Assembly: GCF_035593985.1 (NCBI RefSeq) | Contig: NZ_CP141587.1 | Location: 2,106,001-2,170,000, forward strand | Source of the DNA: Sphingomonas sp. LY29 | GTDB taxonomy: Bacteria; Pseudomonadota; Alphaproteobacteria; Sphingomonadales; Sphingomonadaceae | DNA: 64,000 nucleotides | Direction of reading: 5' to 3' | Shown: one piece after another, positions 27,815 to 40,461 of the stretch | Layout: the number at the start of each line of letters is the position of its first letter | Position numbering within the stretch: the first letter of the stretch is position 1 | Program-made: the position numbers and the translations under genes | The notes under the pieces: model-generated | The model's input: only the letters and a program-made list of their open reading frames with translations | What the model was told of the DNA's origin: nothing | The model's database searches: none

Positions 27815-29317
27815 TTAGAGGCAAGCCTCGAGATACGGCTGGTCGAAGCCATATTGCTTCGCCTTCTCAAGGCTGTAGGGGCGCAGGCCCATCGCGCGAT
27901 ATTCGCCGACGATTTTTCCATCTGCGGTCTCGTCGAGATATTCGAACTTGAACAGTTCCTGCGTGACGATGACTTCGCCTTCCATCCCGATGACCTCGGT
28001 AATGTTGGTGGTGCGGCGCGAACCGTCGCGGAGACGCTTCACCTGGACGATGAGATCGACCGAATCCGCGATCTGGCGGCTGATGGCTTCCTTCGGAATC
28101 TTGATGTCGCCCATCATGACCATGTTCTCCATACGGGCCAGGCATTCACGCGGGCTGTTGGAGTGGAGCGTAGCCATTGAGCCATCGTGGCCGGTGTTCA
28201 TCGCCGCCAGGAGATCGAAACACTCTTGGCCACGAATTTCGCCCAGGATGATGCGATCGGGGCGCATACGAAGCGCGTTGATGACGAGGTCGCGAATGGT
28301 GATCGCACCCTGGCCTTCAAGGTTCGGCGGGCGCGTTTCGAGCGGGAGCCAGTGCGGCTGCTGCAGGCGAAGTTCGGCCGCGTCCTCAATGGTGATGACG
28401 CGTTCGCCCGGGTCGATCATCTTCGACAGGGCGTTGAGCATGGTGGTCTTGCCCGAGCCGGTACCGCCCGAGATGACGATGTTCATCCGGCTGGCGCCAG
28501 CGATCTTAAGGCAGGTCGCCATTTTTTCCGACATCGACCCGAAGCCGCGCATCATGTCGAGCGTGATCGGCTTTTCGGAGAATTTACGAATCGAGATGGC
28601 GGTGCCGCGAAGCGACAGCGGCGGGATGATGACGTTGACGCGGCTGCCGTCCTGAAGGCGGGCGTCGGCCAGCGGCGTGGTCTGGTCGACGCGGCGGCCG
28701 ACCTTGTTGACGATGCGTTGCGCGATCTGGAACAGATGCTCTTCGTCGCGGAACTGGATCTGGGCGAGCTGAAGCTTGCCTTTCTTTTCGATGAAGGTCT
28801 GGTCGGGGCCGTTGACCATGATGTCGCTGATCGACGGATCGGCGAGCAGTTCCTCGAGCGGTCCGAGGCCGAGCAGTTCGTCGACCAGCACCTTTTCCAG
28901 CGCGAACTGCTCGCGGCGGTTGAGCGTGATCTTCAGCTCGGCAAGCACTTCGCCGATGATCGGACGGAATTCCTCGGCCAGTTCGTCCTTGTTGAGCGTG
29001 GCCGCGGCTTCCGGGTCGACGCGTTCAAGCAGGCGCGGGAGCACCTGTTCTTTGATCCGGTGGACGGCGGCCTCGAACCCTTCGGTCTTCGACGACGCGG
29101 CCTCGCCGCTGCCGTTCTGGCGCGTGTTGAGGCGATCCATCGCACCCGCCGACGAGGCGAACGCGGGGGCGGGCTCATCGCTCGGCGGAAGCGCTTCGGG
29201 CTCGACCTCTGGGAATTGATCGCCGCCACTGGCGCCGCCCTTCATCGGACGAGCGACACCGAAGCTGGGCCGCTGCCCAGCGCCGCTCAAGCCATTGCGT
29301 TTCCCGAATGCGTTCAT
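27815..29317 (-). CDS. cpaF: CpaF/TadA-type secretion ATPase
   Basis: A 500-residue hexameric type II/IV secretion ATPase of the Tad pilus group. After a disordered Ala/Ser/Pro-rich N-terminus of about 90 residues come SDIMVNGPDQTFIEKKG, Walker A ISGGTGSGKTT, ITIEDAAELRL (Asp box), MRPDRIILGEIRGQE (Walker B) and MATLHSNSPREC (His box). ATG 29317 begins MNAFGKRNG as in alphaproteobacterial homologues. The remaining cpa/tad genes are not in the window on either side, so this copy is separate from the pilus cluster or the cluster is elsewhere. Confidence 0.9.
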   Translation of the reverse strand: MNAFGKRNGLSGAGQRPSFGVARPMKGGASGGDQFPEVEPEALPPSDEPAPAFASSAGAMDRLNTRQNGSGEAASSKTEGFEAAVHRIKEQVLPRLLERVDPEAAATLNKDELAEEFRPIIGEVLAELKITLNRREQFALEKVLVDELLGLGPLEELLADPSISDIMVNGPDQTFIEKKGKLQLAQIQFRDEEHLFQIAQRIVNKVGRRVDQTTPLADARLQDGSRVNVIIPPLSLRGTAISIRKFSEKPITLDMMRGFGSMSEKMATCLKIAGASRMNIVISGGTGSGKTTMLNALSKMIDPGERVITIEDAAELRLQQPHWLPLETRPPNLEGQGAITIRDLVINALRMRPDRIILGEIRGQECFDLLAAMNTGHDGSMATLHSNSPRECLARMENMVMMGDIKIPKEAISRQIADSVDLIVQVKRLRDGSRRTTNITEVIGMEGEVIVTQELFKFEYLDETADGKIVGEYRAMGLRPYSLEKAKQYGFDQPYLEACL

Positions 29318-29505
29318 GACCAGTGGTCCCCGGTGGTTATGCGGACAATTGGCATGGTGAATAATCGGCAAACTTTTAGAAAAGACTAACTTGGGCACTC
29401 AGCGTGGATGAATCGAAAGCGGGCCCGCGATCGCATGAGCGACGGCGGACCGATGGATATGTATCTGATGCCACCGCGCGATCGCGGCGTGGGAGAGCCG
29501 AAGGG

Positions 29506-29763
29506 CTAAGCAGCGCTCTCGGCGAGGATGGTCAGGCCGTTGTCGCCGACCTCGGCGAAACCGCCCGACACGGCGATCGTGTCGAACGATCCGCCGGCGG
29601 TCTTGTAGACCTTCAACTCGCCGTCCTTCAGCGTGGTCATGAAGGGCGCGTGCCCGGCCATGACGCCGAAATCGCCTTCGACGCCGGGAACGACCACCAT
29701 GTGGACGTCGTCCGAACGGACCAGCTTTTCCGGAGTGACGAGTTCGAAGTGAAGGTCGGCCAT
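29506..29763 (-). CDS. atpC: F1 ATP synthase epsilon subunit
   Basis: An 85-residue epsilon chain: [45 protein letters not shown] is the N-terminal beta-sandwich, split here by its conserved G-x-G-H. It lacks most of the C-terminal two-helix inhibitory domain (E. coli epsilon has about 138 residues), a shortening seen in many alphaproteobacteria, which instead use the zeta inhibitor. Last gene of the atpHAGDC operon, separated from atpD by 121 bases that hold two GC-rich palindromes. Confidence 0.92.
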   Translation of the reverse strand: MADLHFELVTPEKLVRSDDVHMVVVPGVEGDFGVMAGHAPFMTTLKDGELKVYKTAGGSFDTIAVSGGFAEVGDNGLTILAESAA

Positions 29764-29774
29764 ATTCTAACTCC

Positions 29775-29877
29775 CCCCTCCCGCGGACGGGAGGGGCAGG
29801 GGAAGGGCTTGTTCGTCGATCGACGGGAGCGCGCCCAGACAGGCCCCCGTCGGGCCCCCTCCCGCGAGCGAGAGGGG
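29775..29877. repeat. pair of GC-rich palindromes between atpD and atpC
   Basis: Two related hairpins occupy the spacer: CCCCTCCCG-CGGA-CGGGAGGGG at 29775-29796 (perfect nine-base stem) and CCCCTCccGCGAGCGAGAGGGG at 29856-29877 (imperfect). They belong to a small family of CCCTCCC/GGGAGGG palindromes, seen again at 39573 and 48798. They may modulate atpC translation or mRNA decay, or be mobile palindromic repeats. Confidence 0.6.
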
Positions 29878-29884
29878 AAGCCGA

Positions 29885-31408
<1,524 letters not shown>

Positions 31409-32293
31409 TTAGAGCGCTTCGGCGCCCGAAATGATTTCGACGAGTTCGGTGGTGATCGCTGCCTGGCGCTGGCGGTTGTACTTGATCGACAGCTTGTTGA
31501 TCATGTCGCCGGCGTTCCGCGTGGCATTGTCCATCGCGGTCATCTGGCTGCCGTAGAAGCCGGCGGCATTCTCGAGCAGCGCGCGGTAGATCTGGATCGC
31601 GACGTTCTTAGGCAGAAGCTCGGCGAGGATCGCTTCCTCGTCGGGCTCATACTCGATCGCGGCCGAGGCGACGTTGCCCTTGGTCTCGGCAACCTTAGAC
31701 GGGACGACCGGAATGATCTGGTCGACCTTGGGCTCTTGCACCAGCACCGACTTGAATTCGCTGTACGCGAGGTGCGCGACGTCGAACTGACCGCCGATGA
31801 AGCGGTCGCTGATGTCCTTGGCGATCGCCTGCGCGTCGGCGTAGCCTGGCGCCTTCATTCCGCTGGTGTCGTGATCGGCAACGATGCTCTTGGGATAAGA
31901 GCGCGCGATCACCGGGCGACCCTTGCGACCGACGATGTAGAACAGGACCTTCTTGCCCTGCGCTTCAAGCTCCTGCGCCTTGCGGCGCGCGGCGCGGACG
32001 ATGTTGGTATTGAAGGCGCCCGCGAGGCCGCGATCGCCGGTGGCGAGCACGATCAGGTGGGTTTCGTCCTTGCCGGTGCCCGCGATCAGCTTCGGCGACT
32101 GCGGACCGACGGTGACCCGGCTGGCCAGCGAGGAGACGACGTCCGACAAACGGGTCGCGTAGGGGCGACCCGCTTCGGCGTTCGACTGCGCGCGACGAAG
32201 CTTCGCCGCAGCGACCATCTTCATCGCCTTGGTGATCTTCTGCGTCGACTTCACCGAGCCGATGCGAAGCTTCAGTGCCTTGAGGCTGGCCAT
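31409..32293 (-). CDS. atpG: F1 ATP synthase gamma subunit
   Basis: A 294-residue gamma subunit forming the rotor shaft. The start MASLKALKLRIGSVKSTQKI and the C-terminal segment MTAMDNATRNAGDMINKLSI, followed by the coiled-coil RQAAITTELVEIISGAEAL, are diagnostic. Third gene of the operon, 27 bases upstream of atpD. Confidence 0.97.
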   Translation of the reverse strand: MASLKALKLRIGSVKSTQKITKAMKMVAAAKLRRAQSNAEAGRPYATRLSDVVSSLASRVTVGPQSPKLIAGTGKDETHLIVLATGDRGLAGAFNTNIVRAARRKAQELEAQGKKVLFYIVGRKGRPVIARSYPKSIVADHDTSGMKAPGYADAQAIAKDISDRFIGGQFDVAHLAYSEFKSVLVQEPKVDQIIPVVPSKVAETKGNVASAAIEYEPDEEAILAELLPKNVAIQIYRALLENAAGFYGSQMTAMDNATRNAGDMINKLSIKYNRQRQAAITTELVEIISGAEAL

Positions 32294-32312
32294 CGGGCGC
32301 TACCGTTCCTTC

Positions 32313-33845
<1,533 letters not shown>

Positions 33846-34400
33846 TCAGCCTTTCATCGCATGCGCGAGGGTGTTGAGTTTGGTACGGATGGATGCATCG
33901 ATCATCTGGCTTCCAAGCCGGACGACGATGCCTCCCAAAATGGCGGGATCGACCTTGGCATCGATCGCGACGTCGCGACCGACACGGGCCTTCAGATTGG
34001 CCATGAGCTCCGCGATCTGGCGATCGTCGAGCGGGTGGGCCGAGGTGACTTCGGCGGTCGTCTCGCCGCGATGGCCCGAGGCCAGCGTGCGGAAGGCGCG
34101 AATCACGTTCTTGAGTTCGCTCAAGCGACCATTGTCGGCCAGCACGCCAAGGAAGTTGGCGGTGACCGGGTCCAGCTGAAGCGACGGAACAAGCGCGCGG
34201 ACCGCCTTCGAGGCGTCGCCGCGACTGACCAGCGGGCTGGTCGTCAGCGCGCGGAAGTCGGCCGATTCGCGGGTCGCTTCCTCGATCGAATCGAGGCTGC
34301 GGGTGACCGCGTCGATCTTCTGCTCGTCACGGGCGAGGCCGAACAGAGCGGTCGCGTAGCGTCCCGCTAAGCTGGCTTGAATGCCGCCGGATGTCTCCAC
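33846..34400 (-). CDS. atpH: F1 ATP synthase delta subunit (OSCP)
   Basis: A 184-residue delta subunit: LAGRYATALFGLA near the N-terminus, ANFLGVLADNGRL in the middle, and the C-terminal family signature around DPAILGGIVVRLGSQMIDASI. It starts at GTG 34400. First gene of atpHAGDC; F0 genes are not adjacent, as is usual in alphaproteobacteria. The 130-base region upstream presumably holds the operon promoter, which I cannot pinpoint. Confidence 0.95.
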   Translation of the reverse strand: METSGGIQASLAGRYATALFGLARDEQKIDAVTRSLDSIEEATRESADFRALTTSPLVSRGDASKAVRALVPSLQLDPVTANFLGVLADNGRLSELKNVIRAFRTLASGHRGETTAEVTSAHPLDDRQIAELMANLKARVGRDVAIDAKVDPAILGGIVVRLGSQMIDASIRTKLNTLAHAMKG

Positions 34401-34530
34401 GCGCTGTCAGCTCCAGACAAAGAAATTTGCACCATGCGATTAGCGGGGCACAGCGGAAAACCGCGCGCCCCCATGGGTTGGCGCGCCCCTAGCAAGAGGT
34501 ACGCAGCGATGCAAGGCGAGTCGTTGGCGC

Positions 34531-35031
34531 CTAGTCCAGTCGGCGCGTGTAAAAGGTCGTGAAGTCGGTCGGCCGATAATCGGCGAAGGGTCCGCAAACC
34601 GCGAACCCGTCCCGCAGGTAGAGCCGGTTGGCCGCGTCGAACAAGGGAGAGTTGCCGGTTTCGAGGCTGAGGCGCGCCATCCCCATCTCCTTCGCGGTGG
34701 CGACGAGGTGGGCAAGCATCGCCGAGCCCACGCCGCGGCCCAGGGCATCGGCGGCGGTCCGCATCGACTTGATTTCGCCGTGGCCCGGCTCGATCGACCG
34801 AAGCGCGCCGACCCCGAGCAATCGCCGCTCTTCCCGCAGGCTGAAGAAGCGGATCGTGGGCGACCGCAGCGAATCGAGGTCGAGCACGTGGCAGGCGCTG
34901 GGCGGCGATCCGCCGCGCATCTCGGTGAAGTGAAGCGCCAGCAGCGCCGCCACGTCGTCGCGGTCCAGTTCGCCTTCGTGAAACGACCAGTTTTGACCGC
35001 AAGCCACGGGATGCATGCCCGGTTCGTCCAT
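34531..35031 (-). CDS. GNAT family N-acetyltransferase
   Basis: A 166-residue single-domain GNAT: LLGVGALRSIEPGHGEIKSMRT is the central strand region, ALGRGVGSAMLAHLVATA the acetyl-CoA loop (R-x-x-G-x-G/A-like), and LSLETGNSPLFDAANRLYLRDGF the C-terminal segment. Similar to small acetyltransferases (PA-type) acting on amines or amino acids. Divergent from ada, 14 bases between the starts, so they probably share a control region. Substrate unknown. Confidence 0.85.
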   Translation of the reverse strand: MDEPGMHPVACGQNWSFHEGELDRDDVAALLALHFTEMRGGSPPSACHVLDLDSLRSPTIRFFSLREERRLLGVGALRSIEPGHGEIKSMRTAADALGRGVGSAMLAHLVATAKEMGMARLSLETGNSPLFDAANRLYLRDGFAVCGPFADYRPTDFTTFYTRRLD

Positions 35032-35045
35032 CCTATACCTGCTCC

Positions 35046-36107
35046 ATGACCAAGCCCGTCGCCCTTGACCCCAACCACTGCTGGACAGCCTTCGAAGCGC
35101 GGGACCGCGCTCTCGACGGCCAGTTCGTCGGCGCGGTCCGGACGACCGGCATCTATTGCAAGCCGAGCTGCCCCGCGCGCCACCCCAAACGCGAGCATGT
35201 CGAATTTTTCACTGCGCCGGATGAGGCGCGCGCCGCCGGCTATCGCGCCTGTCTCCGCTGCCGGCCCGACGAGGTGGGGAGGGACCGCGAGGCGGTGGCG
35301 AGCGCCGTCCGTACGCTCGAGGCGGCCGAGGAAGCGCCGCGCCTCGCCGACCTCGCGGCGAGCGTGGGTTACGCGCCGCATCATTTCCAGCGGCTCTTCA
35401 CCCGCGACATGGGGGTCTCACCCGCCGCCTACTGGCGAGCGCTCCGGGCCCGCCGGGCGCAACATCATCTTTCGGAGGACAAGCCCGTGACCGACGCGAT
35501 CTACGATTCCGGATATGCCGCGCCGAGCCGCTTTTACGCCGACGCCAAGGAGCGGCTGGGCATGACTCCGTCCGCGTGGCGGGATGGCGGTCGTGGCGAG
35601 ACTATACGCTTTGCCACGCTCGACACGCCGCTGGGGCCGATGCTGGTGGCGGCGACGAGGACGGGGATTTGCCGCTTGTCCTTCGAAGAAGACGAGACCG
35701 CGCTTCGCCTGCGCTTTCCGAACGCCACGATCGCGCCAGCCGATGCGGAGATGGCCTCGCTGATTTCGGGGGTGCTGACGGCGGTCGAAACGCCATCCGC
35801 CATGCCCGACCTGCCGATCGACGTCCGCGGGACGGCGTTCCAGGAAGCGGTATGGCGGGAGCTTCGCAAGATTCCGGTGGGCGAGACTCGAAGTTATGCC
35901 GACATCGCCGCCGCGGTCGGACAGCCCGGCGCAGTCCGCGCGGTGGGAACCGCGAACGGCGCCAATCCGGTCGCGATCCTCGTCCCGTGCCATCGGGTAA
36001 TTCGATCGGACGGTTCGCTCGGCGGTTATGCGGGTGGTCTCGACCGGAAGCGCAAGTTGCTGGCTGGCGAGGGCGTGCGGCTTAACCAGCCAACACTCGA
36101 CCTCTAG
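35046..36107 (+). CDS. ada: bifunctional methylphosphotriester/O6-methylguanine methyltransferase and activator Ada
   Basis: A 353-residue Ada protein. The N-terminal zinc domain has IYCKPSCPARHP and ACLRCRP (four Cys; the first accepts methyl groups from phosphotriesters). An AraC-type helix-turn-helix domain follows (LADLAASVGYAPHHFQRLF), and the C-terminal methyltransferase domain has the active site LVPCHRVI. Methylation turns it into an activator of the adaptive response, probably including its own gene and the divergent GNAT gene. Confidence 0.95.
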   Translation: MTKPVALDPNHCWTAFEARDRALDGQFVGAVRTTGIYCKPSCPARHPKREHVEFFTAPDEARAAGYRACLRCRPDEVGRDREAVASAVRTLEAAEEAPRLADLAASVGYAPHHFQRLFTRDMGVSPAAYWRALRARRAQHHLSEDKPVTDAIYDSGYAAPSRFYADAKERLGMTPSAWRDGGRGETIRFATLDTPLGPMLVAATRTGICRLSFEEDETALRLRFPNATIAPADAEMASLISGVLTAVETPSAMPDLPIDVRGTAFQEAVWRELRKIPVGETRSYADIAAAVGQPGAVRAVGTANGANPVAILVPCHRVIRSDGSLGGYAGGLDRKRKLLAGEGVRLNQPTLDL

Positions 36108-36131
36108 GCCGATCGGCGATAGCGTCGGACA

Positions 36132-37361
36132 ATGAGGGATCGTCCGCAACCTGCCTCGGCCTGGCCGCGCTTTGCCTCGCGCGGACTGGAGCGGATGTGG
36201 GGCATTGGCCTGTCCTCACGGCCCGAGATCGATCCCGACGCGATCGTCGCGGCAGCCGTTCGACGCGAGGGACGCGAGCCCACCGAAGGATGCTGGCGCG
36301 ACCGGTTGTCGATCCTGTGCCGCTCGATCAACGAGGAAGCGGCGCTCAACTCGCTCGGCCGGACGATCGCGTATGCCCAGTTGGTGAAGCTGGTGGCGGC
36401 GCGGATTCGCGCCGAGCGCTGGTTTGCACTCAACCCCGAAATCCGAAACCGGCCGCTTGCACCGCCCGTGATCATCGTCGGCCAGATGCGATCGGGGACG
36501 ACGCGCATCCATCGCCTGCTTGCCTGTGATCCGCACTTCGCAACCAACCGCTTGTTCGAACAGTTCGATCCCGTCCCTTATCCGCAAAAAGTGCTGGGCG
36601 TGGATCGGCGGCGTCCAGCCGCTGCAGCGGTAAGCCTGGCGTTTCGCCTGTTCGAACCCGGCCTGTCGGCGATCCATCCCAGCTCCGCTGACGCGGTCGA
36701 GGAAGAATTCGGGCTTCATGCCTATTCCTTCTGGGGCCCGATGTTCGAGGGACAGTGGCGCGTCCCGTCCTTCGTCGATCATGTCGAACGGGCCGACCCC
36801 GCGCCAATCTATCGCGAGTTTGCCGACCTGCTTCGCCTGACCGGCTGGGCGCGCGGCGACGATCCAACGCGCCCGTGGCTGCTCAAGGCGCCGCAGTTCA
36901 GCCAGGAGCTGGGTGCCTTGATCGCGGCTTTCCCTGACGCGCGGATCGTCAACCTGTGCCGCCCGGCCGCTGACGTGGTCGCGTCGGGGGCGAGCCTGAT
37001 CTGGCATCATGCGCGAGTTCAGTCGGACGCAGTCACCCGTCACGACATCGGCAATGAAGTGCTACGCAAGACCCGCCTTCGCGAAGACCGTCTTTCGGCG
37101 GCGCTGAGGACCTGCGACGTGGCGAAGCGTGTCGACCTGCATTTCGACGATGTCTCTCGTGACTGGCGACAGGCGATCCGCTCGATCTATCGGACCTTCA
37201 ATCGCTCGCTGAGCGCCGACGTCGAGCGGCGAATGGAAGCTTTCGTCGCTCGTTCGACGGAGCATTTGGGGCATCGCTACTCGCTTGAAGACTTTGGTCT
37301 CGACCGCGCCTCGATCACCTCGGCCTTCACGCCGCGGCAGGTTTCGCCAGAGCTGACTTGA
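36132..37361 (+). CDS. sulfotransferase family protein
   Basis: A 409-residue protein with the PAPS 5'-phosphosulfate loop IIVGQMRSGTTRIHRLLA (about residues 114-131) and the 3'-phosphate region IVNLCRPAADVVASGASL. This resembles the large proteobacterial sulfotransferases of unknown acceptor. Two segments (EEEFGLHAYSFWGPMFEGQ and LLKAPQFSQELGALI) are typical of this subgroup. Starts 24 bases after ada and could be co-transcribed. It converges with priA. Confidence 0.82.
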   Translation: MRDRPQPASAWPRFASRGLERMWGIGLSSRPEIDPDAIVAAAVRREGREPTEGCWRDRLSILCRSINEEAALNSLGRTIAYAQLVKLVAARIRAERWFALNPEIRNRPLAPPVIIVGQMRSGTTRIHRLLACDPHFATNRLFEQFDPVPYPQKVLGVDRRRPAAAAVSLAFRLFEPGLSAIHPSSADAVEEEFGLHAYSFWGPMFEGQWRVPSFVDHVERADPAPIYREFADLLRLTGWARGDDPTRPWLLKAPQFSQELGALIAAFPDARIVNLCRPAADVVASGASLIWHHARVQSDAVTRHDIGNEVLRKTRLREDRLSAALRTCDVAKRVDLHFDDVSRDWRQAIRSIYRTFNRSLSADVERRMEAFVARSTEHLGHRYSLEDFGLDRASITSAFTPRQVSPELT

Positions 37362-37394
37362 GCCGCGCCGTTTGATCGCGCGGATTTGTCGAGC

Positions 37395-39563
37395 CTAGAG
37401 GAAGCTGTAGGGGTCGACGTCGACCGCGACGCGGACCTTCGCGCTCCATTCGACGCCGCCGAGCCAGTCGCGGATGACGTCCTGTACGTCGAGCTTGCGG
37501 GCGGCGTGGACCAGCAGGCGCTGGCGGTGGCGGCCGCGCAGCATGGCGAGCGGTGCGGGGGCAGGGCCGAACACCGCCATTTGGTCGACCGTCGGGGCGG
37601 CGGCGGCGATTCGGCGGGCGACCGCCTCGGATTCCTCGCGGTCCTCGGACGACACGACGATGGCGGCGAGCCGGCCGAAGGGTGGCATGGCGGCATCACG
37701 CCGCGCCTCGGTCTCGGCGGCGTAGAAACCGGCGACGTCGCCCGACACCAGCGCCTCGATCACCGGCGCGCCGGGATCGTGAGTCTGGACCAGCACGCGT
37801 CCGGGCTTGTCGCCGCGGCCGGCGCGGCCCGCGACCTGCTGAATCTGCTGGAAACTGCGCTCGGCGGCGCGAAGGTCACCGCCTTGAAGGCCGAGGTCAG
37901 CATCCACGACGCCCACAAGCGTCAGGTTGGGGAAGTGGTAGCCCTTGGTAATCAATTGGGTGCCGACGACGATGTCGATCTCGCGCGCATCCATCGACCG
38001 GACGAACTCCGCGGCACGGGCGGGCGACCAGATCGTGTCCGAGGTGACGATGGCAGTTCGTGCATCTGGGAAGAGAGCCGCCACTTCGTCGGCGATGCGC
38101 TCGACGCCGGGCCCACACGCAACCAAGCTATCTTCGTCGCCGCACTCGGGGCACAGCCGCGGCGGGGGCATGACGTGACCGCAATGGTGGCAGGCCAGTC
38201 GATGCATCAGCCGATGCTCGACCATCCACGCAGTGCAATTCGGGCATTGGAAGCGGTGGCCGCACGTCCGGCACAGCGTCAGCGGGGCGAAGCCGCGGCG
38301 ATTGAGGAAGAGCAAGGACTGCTCGCCGGACGCAAGGTTGGCTTCGAGCTCGGCAACGAGGCTCGGCGCCAGCCAACGGCCGCGCGGCGGCGGGTCCTGG
38401 GTCAGGTCGATCGCCGCGATGCTGGGCATCGTCGCGCCGGCGTGGCGCTCGCTCAACTGCACTTCGCGGTAACGGCCGATCTCGACCATGTGGCGAGTCT
38501 CGATCGCCGGGGTGGCCGAAGCGAGGATGACCGGAATCTGCTCGAAATGCCCGCGCATCACCGCGACGTCGCGGGCGTGATATTGGACGCCTTCCTCCTG
38601 CTTGAAGCTAGGCTCGTGCGCCTCGTCGACGACGATCAGGCCAAGGTTCGCGTAGGGCAGGAATAAAGCAGACCGCGCGCCGACCGTCACCCGGGCCTCT
38701 CCCGCGGCGATCGATCGCCAAGCGCGCCGTCGTTGCGAGGAGCGAAGGTCTGAATGCCACGCGACCGGCTCGCAGCCGAAGCGTGCAGTGAACCGCGTCA
38801 GAAACGGCTCGGTCAGCGCGATTTCTGGTAGCAGGACGAGCATCTGCTTGCCCTGTCGAAGCGCCTCCGCGATCGCCTCGAAATAGACTTCGGTCTTGCC
38901 AGATCCGGTGACGCCATCAAGCAGCACCGGGTCGAACCCCTGGCCGATCGCGGCGGTCAGGCTGTCGGCCGCCTCGCGCTGTTCACCACGGAGCGTAGGC
39001 GGTGCGAAGTCCGGGTCGGGTTCGGGGAAAGGCGCGTCGCCGTCGACTTCGACCCGTTCGAGCGCGCCGACGTTAACCAGCCCGCGCATCACCGCGTCGC
39101 TGACTTCGGCATGTGCGGCCAGTTCGCGGATCGTACCCTGCCGGCCTTCGATCTTCGACAGTGCCTGTTCGCGTTGCGGAGTCAGCCGCGCGGGCACGTC
39201 ACCCGTCAGCCGATATTCGGTCATCGTCCGTGGACCGGCCAGCGCGGACGAGGACGGCAACACCATCCTCAGCACGCTTGCCAGCGGGGAGAGATAATAG
39301 TCGGCGGTCCACTCGGCGAGGCGGCGGAGCGGGGCGGCGATGGGCGGGACATCGACCAGACCGGCGAGCGGCCTCAACCGATTGTCGCCCACTTCTTCGG
39401 TCGGAAGCCGATCGGCATCCCACGCGACCCCGATCAGCTGGCGCGGGCCGAGCGGGGCCACGACGACGCTGCCCGGCACGACCTCCAGCCCGTCGGGGAC
39501 GCGATAGTCGAGCGGTCCGAGCGCGGCGTTGAGGGTCACGACTCTGGTGCGGGGAAGCGGCAT
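37395..39563 (-). CDS. priA: primosomal replication-restart helicase PriA (intact copy)
   Basis: A 722-residue DEAH helicase that restarts stalled replication forks. Walker A GVTGSGKTEVYFE, VVDEAHEPSFKQ, and the paired zinc knuckles (LCRTCGHRFQCPNC, CHHCG, LCPECG) are present; the 3' BD winged part is at the N-terminus. ATG 39563 (MPLPRTRVV) is preferred to 39584. Bases 37657-39563 are repeated at 51517-53424; the last 262 bases (about 86 residues plus stop) are only here. This is the functional copy. Confidence 0.95.
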   Translation of the reverse strand: MPLPRTRVVTLNAALGPLDYRVPDGLEVVPGSVVVAPLGPRQLIGVAWDADRLPTEEVGDNRLRPLAGLVDVPPIAAPLRRLAEWTADYYLSPLASVLRMVLPSSSALAGPRTMTEYRLTGDVPARLTPQREQALSKIEGRQGTIRELAAHAEVSDAVMRGLVNVGALERVEVDGDAPFPEPDPDFAPPTLRGEQREAADSLTAAIGQGFDPVLLDGVTGSGKTEVYFEAIAEALRQGKQMLVLLPEIALTEPFLTRFTARFGCEPVAWHSDLRSSQRRRAWRSIAAGEARVTVGARSALFLPYANLGLIVVDEAHEPSFKQEEGVQYHARDVAVMRGHFEQIPVILASATPAIETRHMVEIGRYREVQLSERHAGATMPSIAAIDLTQDPPPRGRWLAPSLVAELEANLASGEQSLLFLNRRGFAPLTLCRTCGHRFQCPNCTAWMVEHRLMHRLACHHCGHVMPPPRLCPECGDEDSLVACGPGVERIADEVAALFPDARTAIVTSDTIWSPARAAEFVRSMDAREIDIVVGTQLITKGYHFPNLTLVGVVDADLGLQGGDLRAAERSFQQIQQVAGRAGRGDKPGRVLVQTHDPGAPVIEALVSGDVAGFYAAETEARRDAAMPPFGRLAAIVVSSEDREESEAVARRIAAAAPTVDQMAVFGPAPAPLAMLRGRHRQRLLVHAARKLDVQDVIRDWLGGVEWSAKVRVAVDVDPYSFL

Positions 39564-39572
39564 CGCCCTCAG

Positions 39573-39593
39573 CCCTCCCTGCAACAGGGAGGG
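39573..39593. repeat. GC-rich palindrome upstream of priA
   Basis: CCCTCCCTG-CAA-CAGGGAGGG, a perfect nine-base stem with three-base loop, ten bases beyond the priA start and eight bases after the purC stop. It could terminate purC transcription weakly (no T tract) or sequester the priA leader. It is of the same type as the atpD-atpC palindromes. The exact duplicate is at 53434-53454. Confidence 0.6.
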
Positions 39594-39600
39594 GCGCCCA

Positions 39601-40383
39601 TCACTTGCCGCGTTTCTTGCGGTGCGAGTCCAGGTCGAGGACGGCGTTTTCTTCGCCCTCTTCAGGGAGGAGGCCGAGCCGACGGGCGACTTCCTGATAA
39701 GCTTCGGCTTCGCCGCCGAGACTTTGACGGAAGCGATCCTTGTCGAGCTTCTCGTTGGTCTTCATGTCCCACAGACGGCAGCCGTCGGGAGAGATTTCGT
39801 CGGCAAGGATCACGCGCGCGAAATCGCCGTCCCAGACCCGGCCGAATTCCAGCTTGAAGTCGATCAGGCGGATGCCGATCCCGGCGAACATCCCGCACAT
39901 GAAGTCGTTCACGCGGATCGCCATGTCGGCGATGTCGTTCATCTCGTCCTGATTGGCCCAGCCGAAGCAGGCGATATGCTCGTCCGCGATCAGCGGATCG
40001 CCAAGCGCATCGTCCTTGTAATAATATTCGATGATCGTGCGCGGAAGCTGGGTGCCTTCCTCGATCCCCAGGCGCTTCGACAGCGAACCCGCGGCGACGT
40101 TGCGGATGACGACCTCGATCGGGATGATCTCGACCTGGCGGATCAGCTGCTCGCGCATGTTGACCCGGCGGATGAAATGGGTCGGCACCCCGATCGTCGC
40201 GAGCGACGTAAAGATGTGCTCCGAGATCCGGTTGTTGAGCACGCCCTTGCCGTTGATCGTGCCGCGCTTCTGCGCGTTGAAGGCGGTCGCGTCGTCCTTG
40301 AAATACTGGATGAGCGTACCGGGCTCGGGACCCTCATAGAGGATCTTAGCCTTGCCTTCGTAGATCTGGCGGCGTCGAGCCAT
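39601..40383 (-). CDS. purC: phosphoribosylaminoimidazole-succinocarboxamide synthase (SAICAR synthetase)
   Basis: A 260-residue enzyme of de novo purine synthesis that joins CAIR and aspartate with [18 protein letters not shown], the ATP-lysine region ([10 protein letters not shown]) and [14 protein letters not shown] are diagnostic, with LIDFKLEFG and [14 protein letters not shown] near the C-terminus. ATG 40383 ([10 protein letters not shown]) is used; a longer frame has a poor start. A charged tail ([11 protein letters not shown]) extends beyond the usual end. Duplicated at 53462. Confidence 0.95.
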   Translation of the reverse strand: MARRRQIYEGKAKILYEGPEPGTLIQYFKDDATAFNAQKRGTINGKGVLNNRISEHIFTSLATIGVPTHFIRRVNMREQLIRQVEIIPIEVVIRNVAAGSLSKRLGIEEGTQLPRTIIEYYYKDDALGDPLIADEHIACFGWANQDEMNDIADMAIRVNDFMCGMFAGIGIRLIDFKLEFGRVWDGDFARVILADEISPDGCRLWDMKTNEKLDKDRFRQSLGGEAEAYQEVARRLGLLPEEGEENAVLDLDSHRKKRGK

Positions 40384-40461
40384 GCTGAGGGGAACTCCGG
40401 CTGAAATCGAAAGAGGGGCGGCTATAGGCGAGCCGCCCCCCATCCGCAATTCACGCCGCCG

